This document shows positions 15,473 through 23,601 of a stretch of 32,528 nucleotides of DNA, piece by piece. Positions within the stretch are counted from its first letter, which is position 1; each line of letters starts with the position of its first letter. This DNA comes from Reyranella sp. (GTDB lineage Bacteria > Pseudomonadota > Alphaproteobacteria > Reyranellales > Reyranellaceae), in assembly GCA_019745575.1 (NCBI GenBank), contig JAIETA010000285.1:1-32528 (forward strand), given 5' to 3'. The notes beneath the pieces are model-generated. The model was given only the letters and a program-made list of their open reading frames with translations, made no database searches and had not been told where the DNA came from. Position numbers and translations under genes: made by a program.

Positions 15473-15916
15473 TTATCTTATCTCGCTTAGGAACCCTGCG
15501 GCGCGCTGTTTTGTGCCGGCGGACGCACGAGCGGATGTACGGGCCTCCTCGAGATAGGTTCGGGCTGCCTCAAAAGAGCCGAGGCGAAAATAGAGCACGC
15601 CAAGCTCGAGCTTTACCTCAGGTTGATCGCCGTCGATAAGCAGCAGGCGGTCGAGCGCCGAAATTGCGCCTTCGAGATCACCGACTTGAATGGCGAGTTC
15701 AGCGAAGGTTAGCAGAGTCGCGGGATCGGACGGTTTGCGAAGTGTCTCCTGGAAGGCTGCATCATAGGCGACTCGGGCCGCGTCGCTGGGCGCGGCCGGC
15801 TGCAGTGTTTGCCCTTGCCCCGCCGTTGACGGAGACTGCGCAAAGGCGGGCTCGGCAGCGATCAAAAAGGCAAAGGCCAAGAGTCCAATCACTCTGCATG
15901 AATTGCTGGACGACAT
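15473..15916 (-). CDS. Short secreted TPR protein, probably truncated
   Basis: The 147-residue product has a signal peptide (about 1-26, ending AFA) and then two or three tetratricopeptide-like helix pairs (about 60-130), including DPATLLTFAELAIQVGDLEGA and QPEVKLELGVLYFRLGSFEAA. It stops soon after the helix ending GFLSEIR. From memory of the family, larger relatives continue from this point into an outer-membrane beta-barrel, so the C-terminal part seems to be missing here. The following 171 bases are markedly AT-rich and contain no obvious barrel remnant. The ATG at 15916 was chosen over an in-frame TTG two codons earlier. It is divergent from the CHASE2 cyclase gene and upstream of the FecR gene. 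Confidence 0.75.
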   Translation of the reverse strand: MSSSNSCRVIGLLAFAFLIAAEPAFAQSPSTAGQGQTLQPAAPSDAARVAYDAAFQETLRKPSDPATLLTFAELAIQVGDLEGAISALDRLLLIDGDQPEVKLELGVLYFRLGSFEAARTYLEEARTSARASAGTKQRAAGFLSEIR

Positions 15917-16085
15917 TGCCAACTCGCTTAAAACGGGGCCTGCGTATCGACCCGGCGCCGATCGACCGCACCTTAATCTTCAGCAAGTGTCGGGGGAAGC
16001 TGGTTCTCAACAGCGGACGCCCGAGTGGGTTGGATCGGCCCTTGTTCTTCCCTAGTTTTGCGATGGCAGGAGGAGCGACCCGGCG

Positions 16086-18335
16086 ATGCGCATGAGTTGG
16101 CTGTTTGGCCGCGGCAACACCCAGCGCGCGCCGCTTGTCGTCGCGTTGCTCGTGCTGGTCAACGCGCTATTCCTGAGAGTGGGCGATCCAGGCGCGCTAT
16201 CGCGCCTGCGCGATTTTGCCTTCGACGGGTTTCAGCGGCTGCAGCCGCGCCAGTATTCGCCCGAAACCCCGGTGCGCGTCATTGATATCGACGAGGCGTC
16301 TCTTTCGGCCTACGGGCAATGGCCGTGGCCTCGCACCGTCCTTGCCGAGTTGGTCGACAAGCTCACGGAAAAGGGCGTAGCAGCCATCGCGTTCGACGCG
16401 GTGTTTGCTGAGTCGGACCGCTCATCGATCAGCGGTATGGTTCGCGAACTCGGTGCGTTCACCGATCCGGAGACCGTCCGGAAGATATCGGCTGCGGTCC
16501 AGGACAGCGACAAGGTCTTTGCCGGTGCAATCGCCAGTTCGAAGGTCGTGACGGGCTTCGGCTTCGATCTGAACGGCGGGACGGACCCGCCACGGCGCTT
16601 CTTCGGCCTTGCCTTCGCGGGCGACGATCCGAGCCAGTTCCTGCCGATCCAGGCCCGCACGGTAAGGACACTTCCGCTGCTGGTGGCCGCCGCCAAGGGC
16701 AACGGCAGCGTCAATACCGACCATGAAAGCGTCGTCATCCGGCGCGTGCCGATGATGTTCCGCCTCGAGGGTCAGGAAGGGCTTTTCCCGGCGCTATCGC
16801 TGGAGGCATTGCGCGTGGCCCAAGGCGCCGGCACCTATCTGATCAAGTCATCCGGTGCGAGCAGTGAACTGTCGTTCGGTGCGCATACCGGCATCGTCTC
16901 GATCAAGACCGGAGACATGCTGGTGCCGACGGACGCGCGGGGACGGGTCACGCTCTTTGATACCGGGCACATGCCGCAACGCTTTATCTCGGCGCTCGCC
17001 GTCCTCAGAGACAAGGTCCCGCCGGCCGAGCTTGAAGGTCGGGTGGTCTTCGTCGGCACCAGCGCGATCGGCCTGAAGGATCTGCGCAACACACCTGTCC
17101 AGGACACAGTGCCAGGCGTCGAGATCCATGCCCAACTGGCTGAACAAATAATCGAGCAGCAATTCCTGGCGCGGCCGGACTACGCCGATGGAGCCGAACT
17201 TATCTATCTCGCCGTGATCGGACTGCTCTTCGTCTGGCTTCTGCCACGGCTTTCGGCTGCCAGGATGGCTGCGGTTGCTGTCGTCTTCATCGGCATCGGC
17301 GTCGCGGCGCCGTGGGTGGCGTTCAGCCAATTCCATCTCCTGCTCGACCCGATCTATGCACCGGGGACGCTGGCGGCGATCTATGTCAGCGGATCGGTTC
17401 TCGCGTTCATGAGGGCGGAGCGCGACCGCCGAGAAATCCGCGGAGCATTCGGCCTCTATCTGTCTCCCGACGTCGTCGAGCAGCTCGCACGCAATCCCGC
17501 CTTGCTGCAGCTGGGTGGCGAGATGCGCGAAATAACCGTGATGTTCACCGACGTCCGCGGCTTCACCACGATCTCCGAACAGTTCGATCCACCCGGGCTC
17601 ACGCGCTTCATGAACCGGTTCCTCACGCCGATGACAGACCTGATCCTCGGGAACCGGGGTACGATCGACAAATACATGGGCGACGCCATCATGGCGTTCT
17701 GGAATGCCCCTGTGACGGTGGAAGGGCATGCGGTGCGGGCTTGCGAGACGGCCCTTGCGATGCAAGCGCGACTGCGTGTCCTTAATGAAGAATGGAAAGC
17801 CGAAGCGGAGGCTTCGAGCCGCCGACATATCCCCGTGAACGTCGGAATTGGTCTCAATACGGGCCCGGCATCCGTGGGCAATTTTGGCTCGTCGCAGCGT
17901 TTCACCTATTCGTGCCTGGGTGACGAGGTGAACCTTGCCTCCCGTCTAGAAGGCCTGTGCAGGACCTATGAGGTGGCGATCATTGTCGGCGCCAACACGC
18001 GCTCGCGGATATCGCACTTCGCGGCTGTCGAACTGGACCTCGTCATGGTCAAGGGCAAGACGGAGCCGGAACCGATCCATTGTCTGGTGGGCGACGCCGA
18101 CTTGGCGACGTCTTCGGCGTTTCGAGCTCTGGCCGAACGGCAGGAGGCGTTTCTCGCGGCCTACCGCGGGGGCGCGTTCGTCGAGGCCATGGCGATGATA
18201 GACTCGTGTAACGCGGCAGCCGCCTCGGCCGGTTGGCACCAGGGTTACTATGGGGTCATGCGCGCGCGGCTCGACGGGCTGATCGTCAATGCGCCTTCGG
18301 ACTGGACGGGAGTGTATGTCGCACGGGAGAAATGA
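16086..18335 (+). CDS. Adenylate/guanylate cyclase with periplasmic CHASE2 sensor domain
   Basis: The 749-residue protein starts with a membrane helix (about 17-31), then a periplasmic CHASE2 domain (about 35-350). Three closely spaced membrane helices follow (about 372-386, 394-412, 424-442), then a cytoplasmic class III cyclase domain (about 480-660) and a helical tail. Metal-binding aspartates are D489 (FTDVRGF) and D533 (YMGDAI). K529 in IDKYMGD fits ATP as substrate, and N616/R620 in VNLASRLE are the transition-state residues. It should make cAMP in response to an extracytoplasmic signal. An AGGAGGAG ribosome site lies 10 bases before the ATG; the second ATG at 16092 is possible. It overlaps the next gene by 20 bases. 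Confidence 0.95.
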   Translation: MRMSWLFGRGNTQRAPLVVALLVLVNALFLRVGDPGALSRLRDFAFDGFQRLQPRQYSPETPVRVIDIDEASLSAYGQWPWPRTVLAELVDKLTEKGVAAIAFDAVFAESDRSSISGMVRELGAFTDPETVRKISAAVQDSDKVFAGAIASSKVVTGFGFDLNGGTDPPRRFFGLAFAGDDPSQFLPIQARTVRTLPLLVAAAKGNGSVNTDHESVVIRRVPMMFRLEGQEGLFPALSLEALRVAQGAGTYLIKSSGASSELSFGAHTGIVSIKTGDMLVPTDARGRVTLFDTGHMPQRFISALAVLRDKVPPAELEGRVVFVGTSAIGLKDLRNTPVQDTVPGVEIHAQLAEQIIEQQFLARPDYADGAELIYLAVIGLLFVWLLPRLSAARMAAVAVVFIGIGVAAPWVAFSQFHLLLDPIYAPGTLAAIYVSGSVLAFMRAERDRREIRGAFGLYLSPDVVEQLARNPALLQLGGEMREITVMFTDVRGFTTISEQFDPPGLTRFMNRFLTPMTDLILGNRGTIDKYMGDAIMAFWNAPVTVEGHAVRACETALAMQARLRVLNEEWKAEAEASSRRHIPVNVGIGLNTGPASVGNFGSSQRFTYSCLGDEVNLASRLEGLCRTYEVAIIVGANTRSRISHFAAVELDLVMVKGKTEPEPIHCLVGDADLATSSAFRALAERQEAFLAAYRGGAFVEAMAMIDSCNAAAASAGWHQGYYGVMRARLDGLIVNAPSDWTGVYVAREK

Positions 18336-19236
18336 CGTCGACCACCGGCTCGACGAGATCGAGGCGTTGGTGTGCCGGGATGTCGGGCGCAAGACCGGAG
18401 ACCTGATGGTAGCCAGCCGAGGCGGGCTGGCGGCGGCGGCGCGTGCGTTGTCTTTGGCCACGCGCGTCGGCCTGATAACCGGCTTTTTCGTGCCGCGCGG
18501 TGATGTCGCTGCCGCCGAAACCGACGGTCCGGTCGGGACGGCGCTGCTGGCCGCTGCGCTGGCAGCCTGTGGCGTTCCCGCGCGGATCGCCGTCGACACG
18601 CCGTGTGCCGCGGCGGTCCGTACGGCGATCGGCGCGACGGGGGAAGCCGTCTTGACCGATGAAGTCGGCGTTAACGACCGAGCCGGCCTCGATCGGTGCA
18701 TCGCGGCCTGGCAGGCGGCGACGGTCAGCCACGCCGTTGCCATCGAGCGCTGCGGACGCAGTGCCGACGGCCGGCCGCGTAACATGCGAGGAGTCGACGT
18801 CTCGCCCTGGACCGCGCCGCTCGACGATCTTTTTCTCGGCGGGAGGTGGGTCAAGCTGGCGGTCGGCGACGGCGGCAACGAGATCGGAATGGGCTGGCTG
18901 CCGTCCGGGTTGATCGCTCGCACGGTGCCCAATGGCGAGGCGATCGCCAGCACGACCTCGTGCGATCATCTGGTCGTTGCCGGCGTCTCCAACTGGGGCG
19001 CCTATGGCCTGATGGCGGCGCTCGCCGTGCTGCGTCCGGACTGGACGTCGACGATCGCCGGGTTCCTGACCGCGGAACGCGACCTCGCCGTGACACGAGC
19101 GATCGTCGATGGCGCCGGAGCGGTCGACGGCGTCACCGCGCGACGCGAGGCCACGGTGGACGGCTTTGGCGCCGACGTTCACGGCGCGCTGATCGAGCAG
19201 CTCGGCCGCATTGCGTGGGGTCGGGCGGCGGACTAG
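18316..19236 (+). CDS. D-glutamate cyclase-like (DUF4392) protein
   Basis: The product, about 306 residues, resembles the C-terminal DUF4392 domain of mammalian DGLUCY, which turns D-glutamate into 5-oxo-D-proline. Recognition rests on the N-terminal GRKTGDLMVAS, an early GLITGFFVPRGD segment (about 50-61), TDGPVGTALLA, and the motif GDGGNEIGMG (about 185-194). The ATG at 18316 was chosen; another at 18289 is in frame but lacks a ribosome site. It overlaps the end of the cyclase gene by 20 bases, so cotranslation is likely. The acyl-CoA dehydrogenase gene follows 11 bases later. The reaction is inferred from the family only. Confidence 0.8.
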   Translation: MSHGRNDVDHRLDEIEALVCRDVGRKTGDLMVASRGGLAAAARALSLATRVGLITGFFVPRGDVAAAETDGPVGTALLAAALAACGVPARIAVDTPCAAAVRTAIGATGEAVLTDEVGVNDRAGLDRCIAAWQAATVSHAVAIERCGRSADGRPRNMRGVDVSPWTAPLDDLFLGGRWVKLAVGDGGNEIGMGWLPSGLIARTVPNGEAIASTTSCDHLVVAGVSNWGAYGLMAALAVLRPDWTSTIAGFLTAERDLAVTRAIVDGAGAVDGVTARREATVDGFGADVHGALIEQLGRIAWGRAAD

Positions 19237-19247
19237 CTTGCGCCGCC

Positions 19248-20414
19248 ATGGAAAGCCCTTACGCCCCGAGTCATCCCGAAATCCGCGATGCGGTCCGCCA
19301 GCTCTGCCTAAGGTTCGACGGTGCCTATTGGCGTGCACTCGACCGCGAGCGCGGCTATCCGACGGCCTTCGTCAAGGCGCTGACCGACGCTGGCTGGTTG
19401 GCGACGCTCATCCCCGAGGAATACGGCGGCGCGGGGCTCGGCCTCTCGGCCGCAGCGGCGGTCCTCGAGGAAGTGCAGCGCGCCGGCTGCAACGGCGCGG
19501 CGTGCCACGCCCAGATGTACATCATGGGAACGCTGCTGCGCCACGGCAGTGCCGAACAGAAGCAGCGCTACCTTCCGCGGATTGCCAGCGGCGAGCTGCG
19601 CCTGCAGGCCTTTGGCGTCACCGAGCCGACCAGCGGCACCGATACGCTGGCACTGCGCACCACGGCGGTGAAGAAGAACAACAGCACCTATCTCGTCAAC
19701 GGCCAGAAGGTCTGGACCAGCCGGGCCGAACACTCCGACCTCATGCTGCTGCTCGCGCGCACGACGCCCAAGGAGCAGGCGGTCAAGCGCACCGAGGGCC
19801 TTTCGGTGTTTCTCGTCGACATGCGCGAGGCGCTGGGCAAGGGACTCACGATCCGGCCGATCCGCACCATGATGAACCACAACACCACCGAAGTGTTCTT
19901 CGACAACATGGAAGTGCCGGCCGAGAACCTGATCGGCCAGGAGGGGCAGGGTTTCCGCTACATCCTGGAAGGCATGAACGCCGAACGCGTGCTGATCGCC
20001 GCCGAATGCATCGGCGACTCGCGCTGGTTCATCGAGAGGGCCACCGAGTATGCCAAGGAGCGCAAGCTGTTCGGCCGGGCCATCGGCCAGAACCAGGGCG
20101 TCCAGTTTCCGATTGCCCGGGCCTATGCCCAGACCGAGGCGGCCGACCTGATGGTACGTAAGGCAGCGACGCTCTACGAGGCCCACCTGCCGTGCGGCGC
20201 GGAAGCCAACATGGCCAAGATGCTGGGCTCGGAGGCGGCGTGGGCCGCTGCCGACATGTGCGTCCAGACGCACGGCGGCTTCGGCTTCGCCGAGGAATAC
20301 GACATCGAGCGCAAGTTCCGCGAGACGCGTCTCTATATGGTGGCGCCGATCTCGACCAACATGATCCTCAATTTCATCTCGGAGCACGTGCTTGGGCTGC
20401 CGCGTTCCTACTGA
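19248..20414 (+). CDS. Acyl-CoA dehydrogenase
   Basis: The 388-residue flavoprotein would introduce an alpha,beta double bond into an acyl-CoA and pass electrons to ETF. It shows LIPEEYGGAGL (about 50-60), FGVTEPTSGTDT (about 123-134), KVWTSRAEHSD (about 153-163) and the C-terminal HGGFGFAEEYDIER (about 343-356), where the first E of the E-Y pair region is at the position of the catalytic base. The ATG at 19248 lies 11 bases after the preceding stop. Its 3' end overlaps the convergent Rieske oxygenase gene by seven bases. Confidence 0.95.
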   Translation: MESPYAPSHPEIRDAVRQLCLRFDGAYWRALDRERGYPTAFVKALTDAGWLATLIPEEYGGAGLGLSAAAAVLEEVQRAGCNGAACHAQMYIMGTLLRHGSAEQKQRYLPRIASGELRLQAFGVTEPTSGTDTLALRTTAVKKNNSTYLVNGQKVWTSRAEHSDLMLLLARTTPKEQAVKRTEGLSVFLVDMREALGKGLTIRPIRTMMNHNTTEVFFDNMEVPAENLIGQEGQGFRYILEGMNAERVLIAAECIGDSRWFIERATEYAKERKLFGRAIGQNQGVQFPIARAYAQTEAADLMVRKAATLYEAHLPCGAEANMAKMLGSEAAWAAADMCVQTHGGFGFAEEYDIERKFRETRLYMVAPISTNMILNFISEHVLGLPRSY

Positions 20415-21526
20415 GGAGAACTGCCCAGGGCGTTGACGATCATCTTCTGGAAATGGATCACGAGATGCTCGCTGTTGGTCATGAACCGGCCGCGATCGGG
20501 CAGGCCGCCAAGAAGCCCGCGCTGGACCGAATCCGTCAGGATGTCGTCTTCCTTGGCGACCTGCTTGTTAAACGCGATCAGAGCTTGGGCGAATTCCTCG
20601 CCGACCCCGGGGCCGAAGAACTGTTCGGAAAAACCCTTGGTCGCATTGGGCCCATCGGGAACCCAGACGTCGACCGACAGGTTGGGGAATCCCGGATTGA
20701 TGTTGATGGTCATGTTTGGCCACAGGAAATGGTACTGCGACTGCGTCACCGCGCCGGCGACGTCGTAGAGCTTGACCTTGCTCTTGCCCTGTAGCGCGGC
20801 TGCCCGCACCTGGCCGGTCTGGCTCGAGAACATGCCGTGTGTCGCGAGCTTGTAGACGTCGGGCCGCACGTCGATCGCGGCGTTGAAGCCAGGGTGGGCG
20901 ACCGCACAGTGATAGCACTCGAGATAGTTTTCGAGCATCGTCTTCCAGTTGGCGTGCGACCGCCATTCCTCGCGGCTGTAAGGCTGCAGTGTGTCGAGTA
21001 CCACGCCGCTGCCGGCGATGATGTCGAGGATCGGCCCGTATAGCGCCTGTACCGGCGAGGCGTCGGCATCGAGATGAACGAAGACGAAGGGGCCCAGCGC
21101 TTCTGCGCTGATCGGCAGAAGGGGGAAGTCGTCGAGACGAAGGCCTGGCTCGGCCGCCGAGCGCGGCACCCGCCGGAGGGCGCCGCCGAGGTCGTAGGTC
21201 CAGGCGTGATAGCCGCACTGCATCGTCTTGGCGTTGCCACGCCCCTTCATGACCTCGTGGCGGCGGTGCCGACAGACATTGACGAAGCCGGCCAGCCCGC
21301 GCTCGTTACGGACCACCACCACCGGCACGCCGCCGACATAGCCGGTGATGTAGTCGCCAAGTGCGGTGAGCTGAGACAGGGGGCCGATGTAGTTCCAGTT
21401 CTTGCGAAAGACGTGGGCGATCTCCCGCTCGGTGATCGAGGGGTCGGTGTACCAGTGCGCCGGCAGCGACTCGCCGCGATCGAGGGCGGCGAGGAGGCTG
21501 GTGGGAGATTCCCTGTGCTGGCTCAT
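20408..21526 (-). CDS. Aromatic ring-hydroxylating (Rieske) dioxygenase alpha subunit
   Basis: The 372-residue product has a Rieske [2Fe-2S] domain with C85-R-H87 and C104-G-Y-H107. A mononuclear iron site follows at E203-C-Y-H206 and H211 (LECYHCAVAH); the third carboxylate ligand is expected near the C-terminus. Proteins of this type oxygenate aromatic rings or demethylate N- or O-methyl groups, using electrons from a reductase that is not encoded here. It is the last gene of a minus-strand run, 11 bases after exoD. The stop lies inside the final codons of the convergent acyl-CoA dehydrogenase gene. Confidence 0.94.
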   Translation of the reverse strand: MSQHRESPTSLLAALDRGESLPAHWYTDPSITEREIAHVFRKNWNYIGPLSQLTALGDYITGYVGGVPVVVVRNERGLAGFVNVCRHRRHEVMKGRGNAKTMQCGYHAWTYDLGGALRRVPRSAAEPGLRLDDFPLLPISAEALGPFVFVHLDADASPVQALYGPILDIIAGSGVVLDTLQPYSREEWRSHANWKTMLENYLECYHCAVAHPGFNAAIDVRPDVYKLATHGMFSSQTGQVRAAALQGKSKVKLYDVAGAVTQSQYHFLWPNMTININPGFPNLSVDVWVPDGPNATKGFSEQFFGPGVGEEFAQALIAFNKQVAKEDDILTDSVQRGLLGGLPDRGRFMTNSEHLVIHFQKMIVNALGSSPQ

Positions 21527-21537
21527 GGGCTATGCCG

Positions 21538-22164
21538 TCAGTCGAGGATGATCCGCTGAAGCGTCGAAAGCGCGGCCATGATTGCGGTGTGACCGACCAT
21601 CAAGAGGAATATCGTCCAGAGCGCCGTCACGGCCGTGAGCAGCCACCCTAGCATGGCCATCGTGCCGTCATCTTCGATCAGGGCGAGGCAGAAGAACAGG
21701 ATGGCGTAGGCGGGGAACAGATTATCGAAGGGGATCGGTAGCGCCAGAATCAGAATGTTGAGTGACCATGCCGCCAACAGCAAACGCCTCGGCGTGCCGT
21801 TGACCCACCATTCGTGGCGGGCGTGGACGGTGTCTTCGAGCCATCGAATGAAGCGGCGGCCACGGCCAAGCAGAGTCTGTAGCTTGCTACGGGGCAGCCC
21901 GCGCCGGCCGATTGTCTTGGGTAAGGACGGCACGGGCCGACCAGCGAAGAACTGGGCCAGCAGGAACAGCATGGGCACGCCGGTGATCGTCGACAGCCAG
22001 GGAATGCCGGTCGGAATGACGTTCGGCATGTTGAGCGCCAGGATGGCGAAGGCGTAGGAGCGACCTTGCAGGCCGGTCAGGAATTCGTCGAGTGTCAGGA
22101 CCGACTCGCGTGGGCCGCTGAACATGCCGTTCAGCGCGTCGTAAAGACCGAAACTGTCCTTCAT
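21538..22164 (-). CDS. exoD: Exopolysaccharide synthesis ExoD family membrane protein
   Basis: The 208-residue protein has four or so membrane helices (for example AFAILALNMPNVIPTGIP and LLLAAWSLNILILALPIPF) and the LxLDEFLTGLxGRSYAFAI start typical of ExoD. In Sinorhizobium ExoD is needed for exopolysaccharide production and for alkaline tolerance; its biochemical role is unknown. The start overlaps the stop of the CitE-like gene by ATGA. No other exopolysaccharide genes are close by, so it seems to have been recruited into a catabolic operon. Confidence 0.9.
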   Translation of the reverse strand: MKDSFGLYDALNGMFSGPRESVLTLDEFLTGLQGRSYAFAILALNMPNVIPTGIPWLSTITGVPMLFLLAQFFAGRPVPSLPKTIGRRGLPRSKLQTLLGRGRRFIRWLEDTVHARHEWWVNGTPRRLLLAAWSLNILILALPIPFDNLFPAYAILFFCLALIEDDGTMAMLGWLLTAVTALWTIFLLMVGHTAIMAALSTLQRIILD

Positions 22165-23024
22165 CCGCCGGAGCGCGCCAGCAATCGCTTCGCCAGGACG
22201 AGATGCGGCCGGTCGAGCATCTTGCCGTCGAGGGTCAGCACGCCCGATCCGGGGTTGCTCTCGAACGTCGCCACGATGCGCCTGGCCCAGTCGACCTCGC
22301 CGGCGCTCGGCGTGAAGACCTCGTGGATGATCGCGATCTGGTCGGGATGAATGGCGATCTTGCCGCCATAGCCCATGCGCCGCGCGTCGCGGGCCTCGGC
22401 GCGCAGGCCGTCGGCGTTCCGGATGTCGGGATAGACGGTATCGTAGGCTGTGACGCCGGCCGCCACGGAGGCCATCAGATTGACGGTACGGGCCAGCCTG
22501 AAAGTGTCGTCGTAGACGCCGGGCGCCGGCCCCTTGGCGAGGGCGCCGAGGTCGGCCATCAGATCCTCGCCGCCCCAGGAGTGACCCATCAATCGGGGGT
22601 GCCGCGCCGGCGCTGCGGTAAGCGCGAGCACTGCGGCAGCGCTTTCCGTAGCGATGGTCAGGATGCGGGTGGCCCCCGCCGCGATGCCCTCGCGCGCCTC
22701 GAGCGCGTCGAGGTAGTTCGCCAGCAGGTCGAGGTTGGCCTGGCCGACGCATTTGGGGAACACGATGCCGTTCGGCTTCCCTTGCATGACGACGGCGAGA
22801 TCGCCCAGCGTCAGGCCGGTGTCGAGTGCGTTGACCCGGACATAGAGTTTGGGTCCGGCGCGGTCGGCGGCGCGCAGATAGGCGAGCGCCATGTCGCGCG
22901 CGATGGCCTTGCGGTCGGCGGCGACCGAGTCTTCGAGGTCGAGGATTAGCCCATCCGGTCCGCATGCCGGACCTTTGGCGAGCTTGCGCTCGGAATCGGC
23001 GGGAACGAAAAGGAACGAGCGCAT
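22161..23024 (-). CDS. CitE-like CoA ester lyase (HpcH/HpaI aldolase superfamily)
   Basis: The 287-residue TIM-barrel enzyme should cleave a 3-hydroxyacyl-CoA such as malyl-CoA, beta-methylmalyl-CoA or citramalyl-CoA. It begins MRSFLFVPADSERK and has LDLEDSV (28-34), the substrate arginine in VRVN (R63), E127 in IATES and the acid-rich GGEDL (151-155), which binds Mg with E127. A GKIAIHPDQ segment follows, as in the family. It sits seven bases after a single-domain MaoC hydratase gene and overlaps exoD. Hydratase plus lyase suggests that an enoyl-CoA is hydrated and then split, but the actual acid is unproven. Confidence 0.91.
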   Translation of the reverse strand: MRSFLFVPADSERKLAKGPACGPDGLILDLEDSVAADRKAIARDMALAYLRAADRAGPKLYVRVNALDTGLTLGDLAVVMQGKPNGIVFPKCVGQANLDLLANYLDALEAREGIAAGATRILTIATESAAAVLALTAAPARHPRLMGHSWGGEDLMADLGALAKGPAPGVYDDTFRLARTVNLMASVAAGVTAYDTVYPDIRNADGLRAEARDARRMGYGGKIAIHPDQIAIIHEVFTPSAGEVDWARRIVATFESNPGSGVLTLDGKMLDRPHLVLAKRLLARSGG

Positions 23025-23031
23025 GCAGTCC

Positions 23032-23490
23032 TCAGCTCTTCTTGGGTTTCTTGCGCATCAGCGCCTGGCGCGTGCATACGGCAACGACCTCGCCGCGCTG
23101 GTTGATCGCGCTGTGCGAGAATTCGACGATGCCGGCGTCGGGACGCGACTTGCTTTCGCGCAGGCTCACGACCTCGGTCCGCACCCGCAGCGTGTCGCCG
23201 TGGAAGACCGGCTTCGGGAAACGCACGTCGGTCATGCCGAGGTTGGCCACGGTCGTGCCGAGCGTGGTGTCGTTGACGGTGATGCCGATCATCAGGCCCA
23301 GGGTGAACAGGCTGTTGACGATGCGCTGGCCGAACTCGGTCTTGGAGGCGAACTCCTCGTCGATATGCAGCGGCTGCACATTCATGGTGAGGGAGCTGTA
23401 GAGGACATTGTCCATCTCCGTGACCGTACGGGTCCAGGGGTGCTCGAACACCCGACCCACGACGAACTCCTCGAAATACAGCCCGGCCAT
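23032..23490 (-). CDS. MaoC-family enoyl-CoA hydratase
   Basis: The 152-residue hot-dog protein should add water across an enoyl-CoA double bond. The hydratase motif is [10 protein letters not shown], with H42 and D44, preceded by [14 protein letters not shown] and followed by [13 protein letters not shown], a pattern shared with mesaconyl- and itaconyl-CoA hydratase-like proteins. The ATG at 23490 follows a GGGGAGGAAG ribosome site. It leads the minus-strand run maoC, citE, exoD and Rieske gene, and is divergent from the quinone oxidoreductase gene. Confidence 0.93.
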   Translation of the reverse strand: MAGLYFEEFVVGRVFEHPWTRTVTEMDNVLYSSLTMNVQPLHIDEEFASKTEFGQRIVNSLFTLGLMIGITVNDTTLGTTVANLGMTDVRFPKPVFHGDTLRVRTEVVSLRESKSRPDAGIVEFSHSAINQRGEVVAVCTRQALMRKKPKKS

Positions 23491-23601
23491 CTTCCTCCCC
23501 GCGAAAGTCCGACCCTGTCTAGCATGGATGGACGCTGGCCGGCCCGCCATCGTATCAATGGCCACGCGGGACGAAACATCGGGTCTGGGAGTGCGAGCGA
23601 C

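Noticed and set aside
16030-16058. TTGGAT-N17-TAGTTT before the CHASE2 cyclase gene
   Set aside because: Only three matches in each hexamer, which is too weak to call a promoter.
21538-22965. A 475-residue version of ExoD with a long N-terminus
   Set aside because: The extension is an out-of-frame reading of the CitE-like gene; ExoD starts at 22164 in an ATGA overlap.
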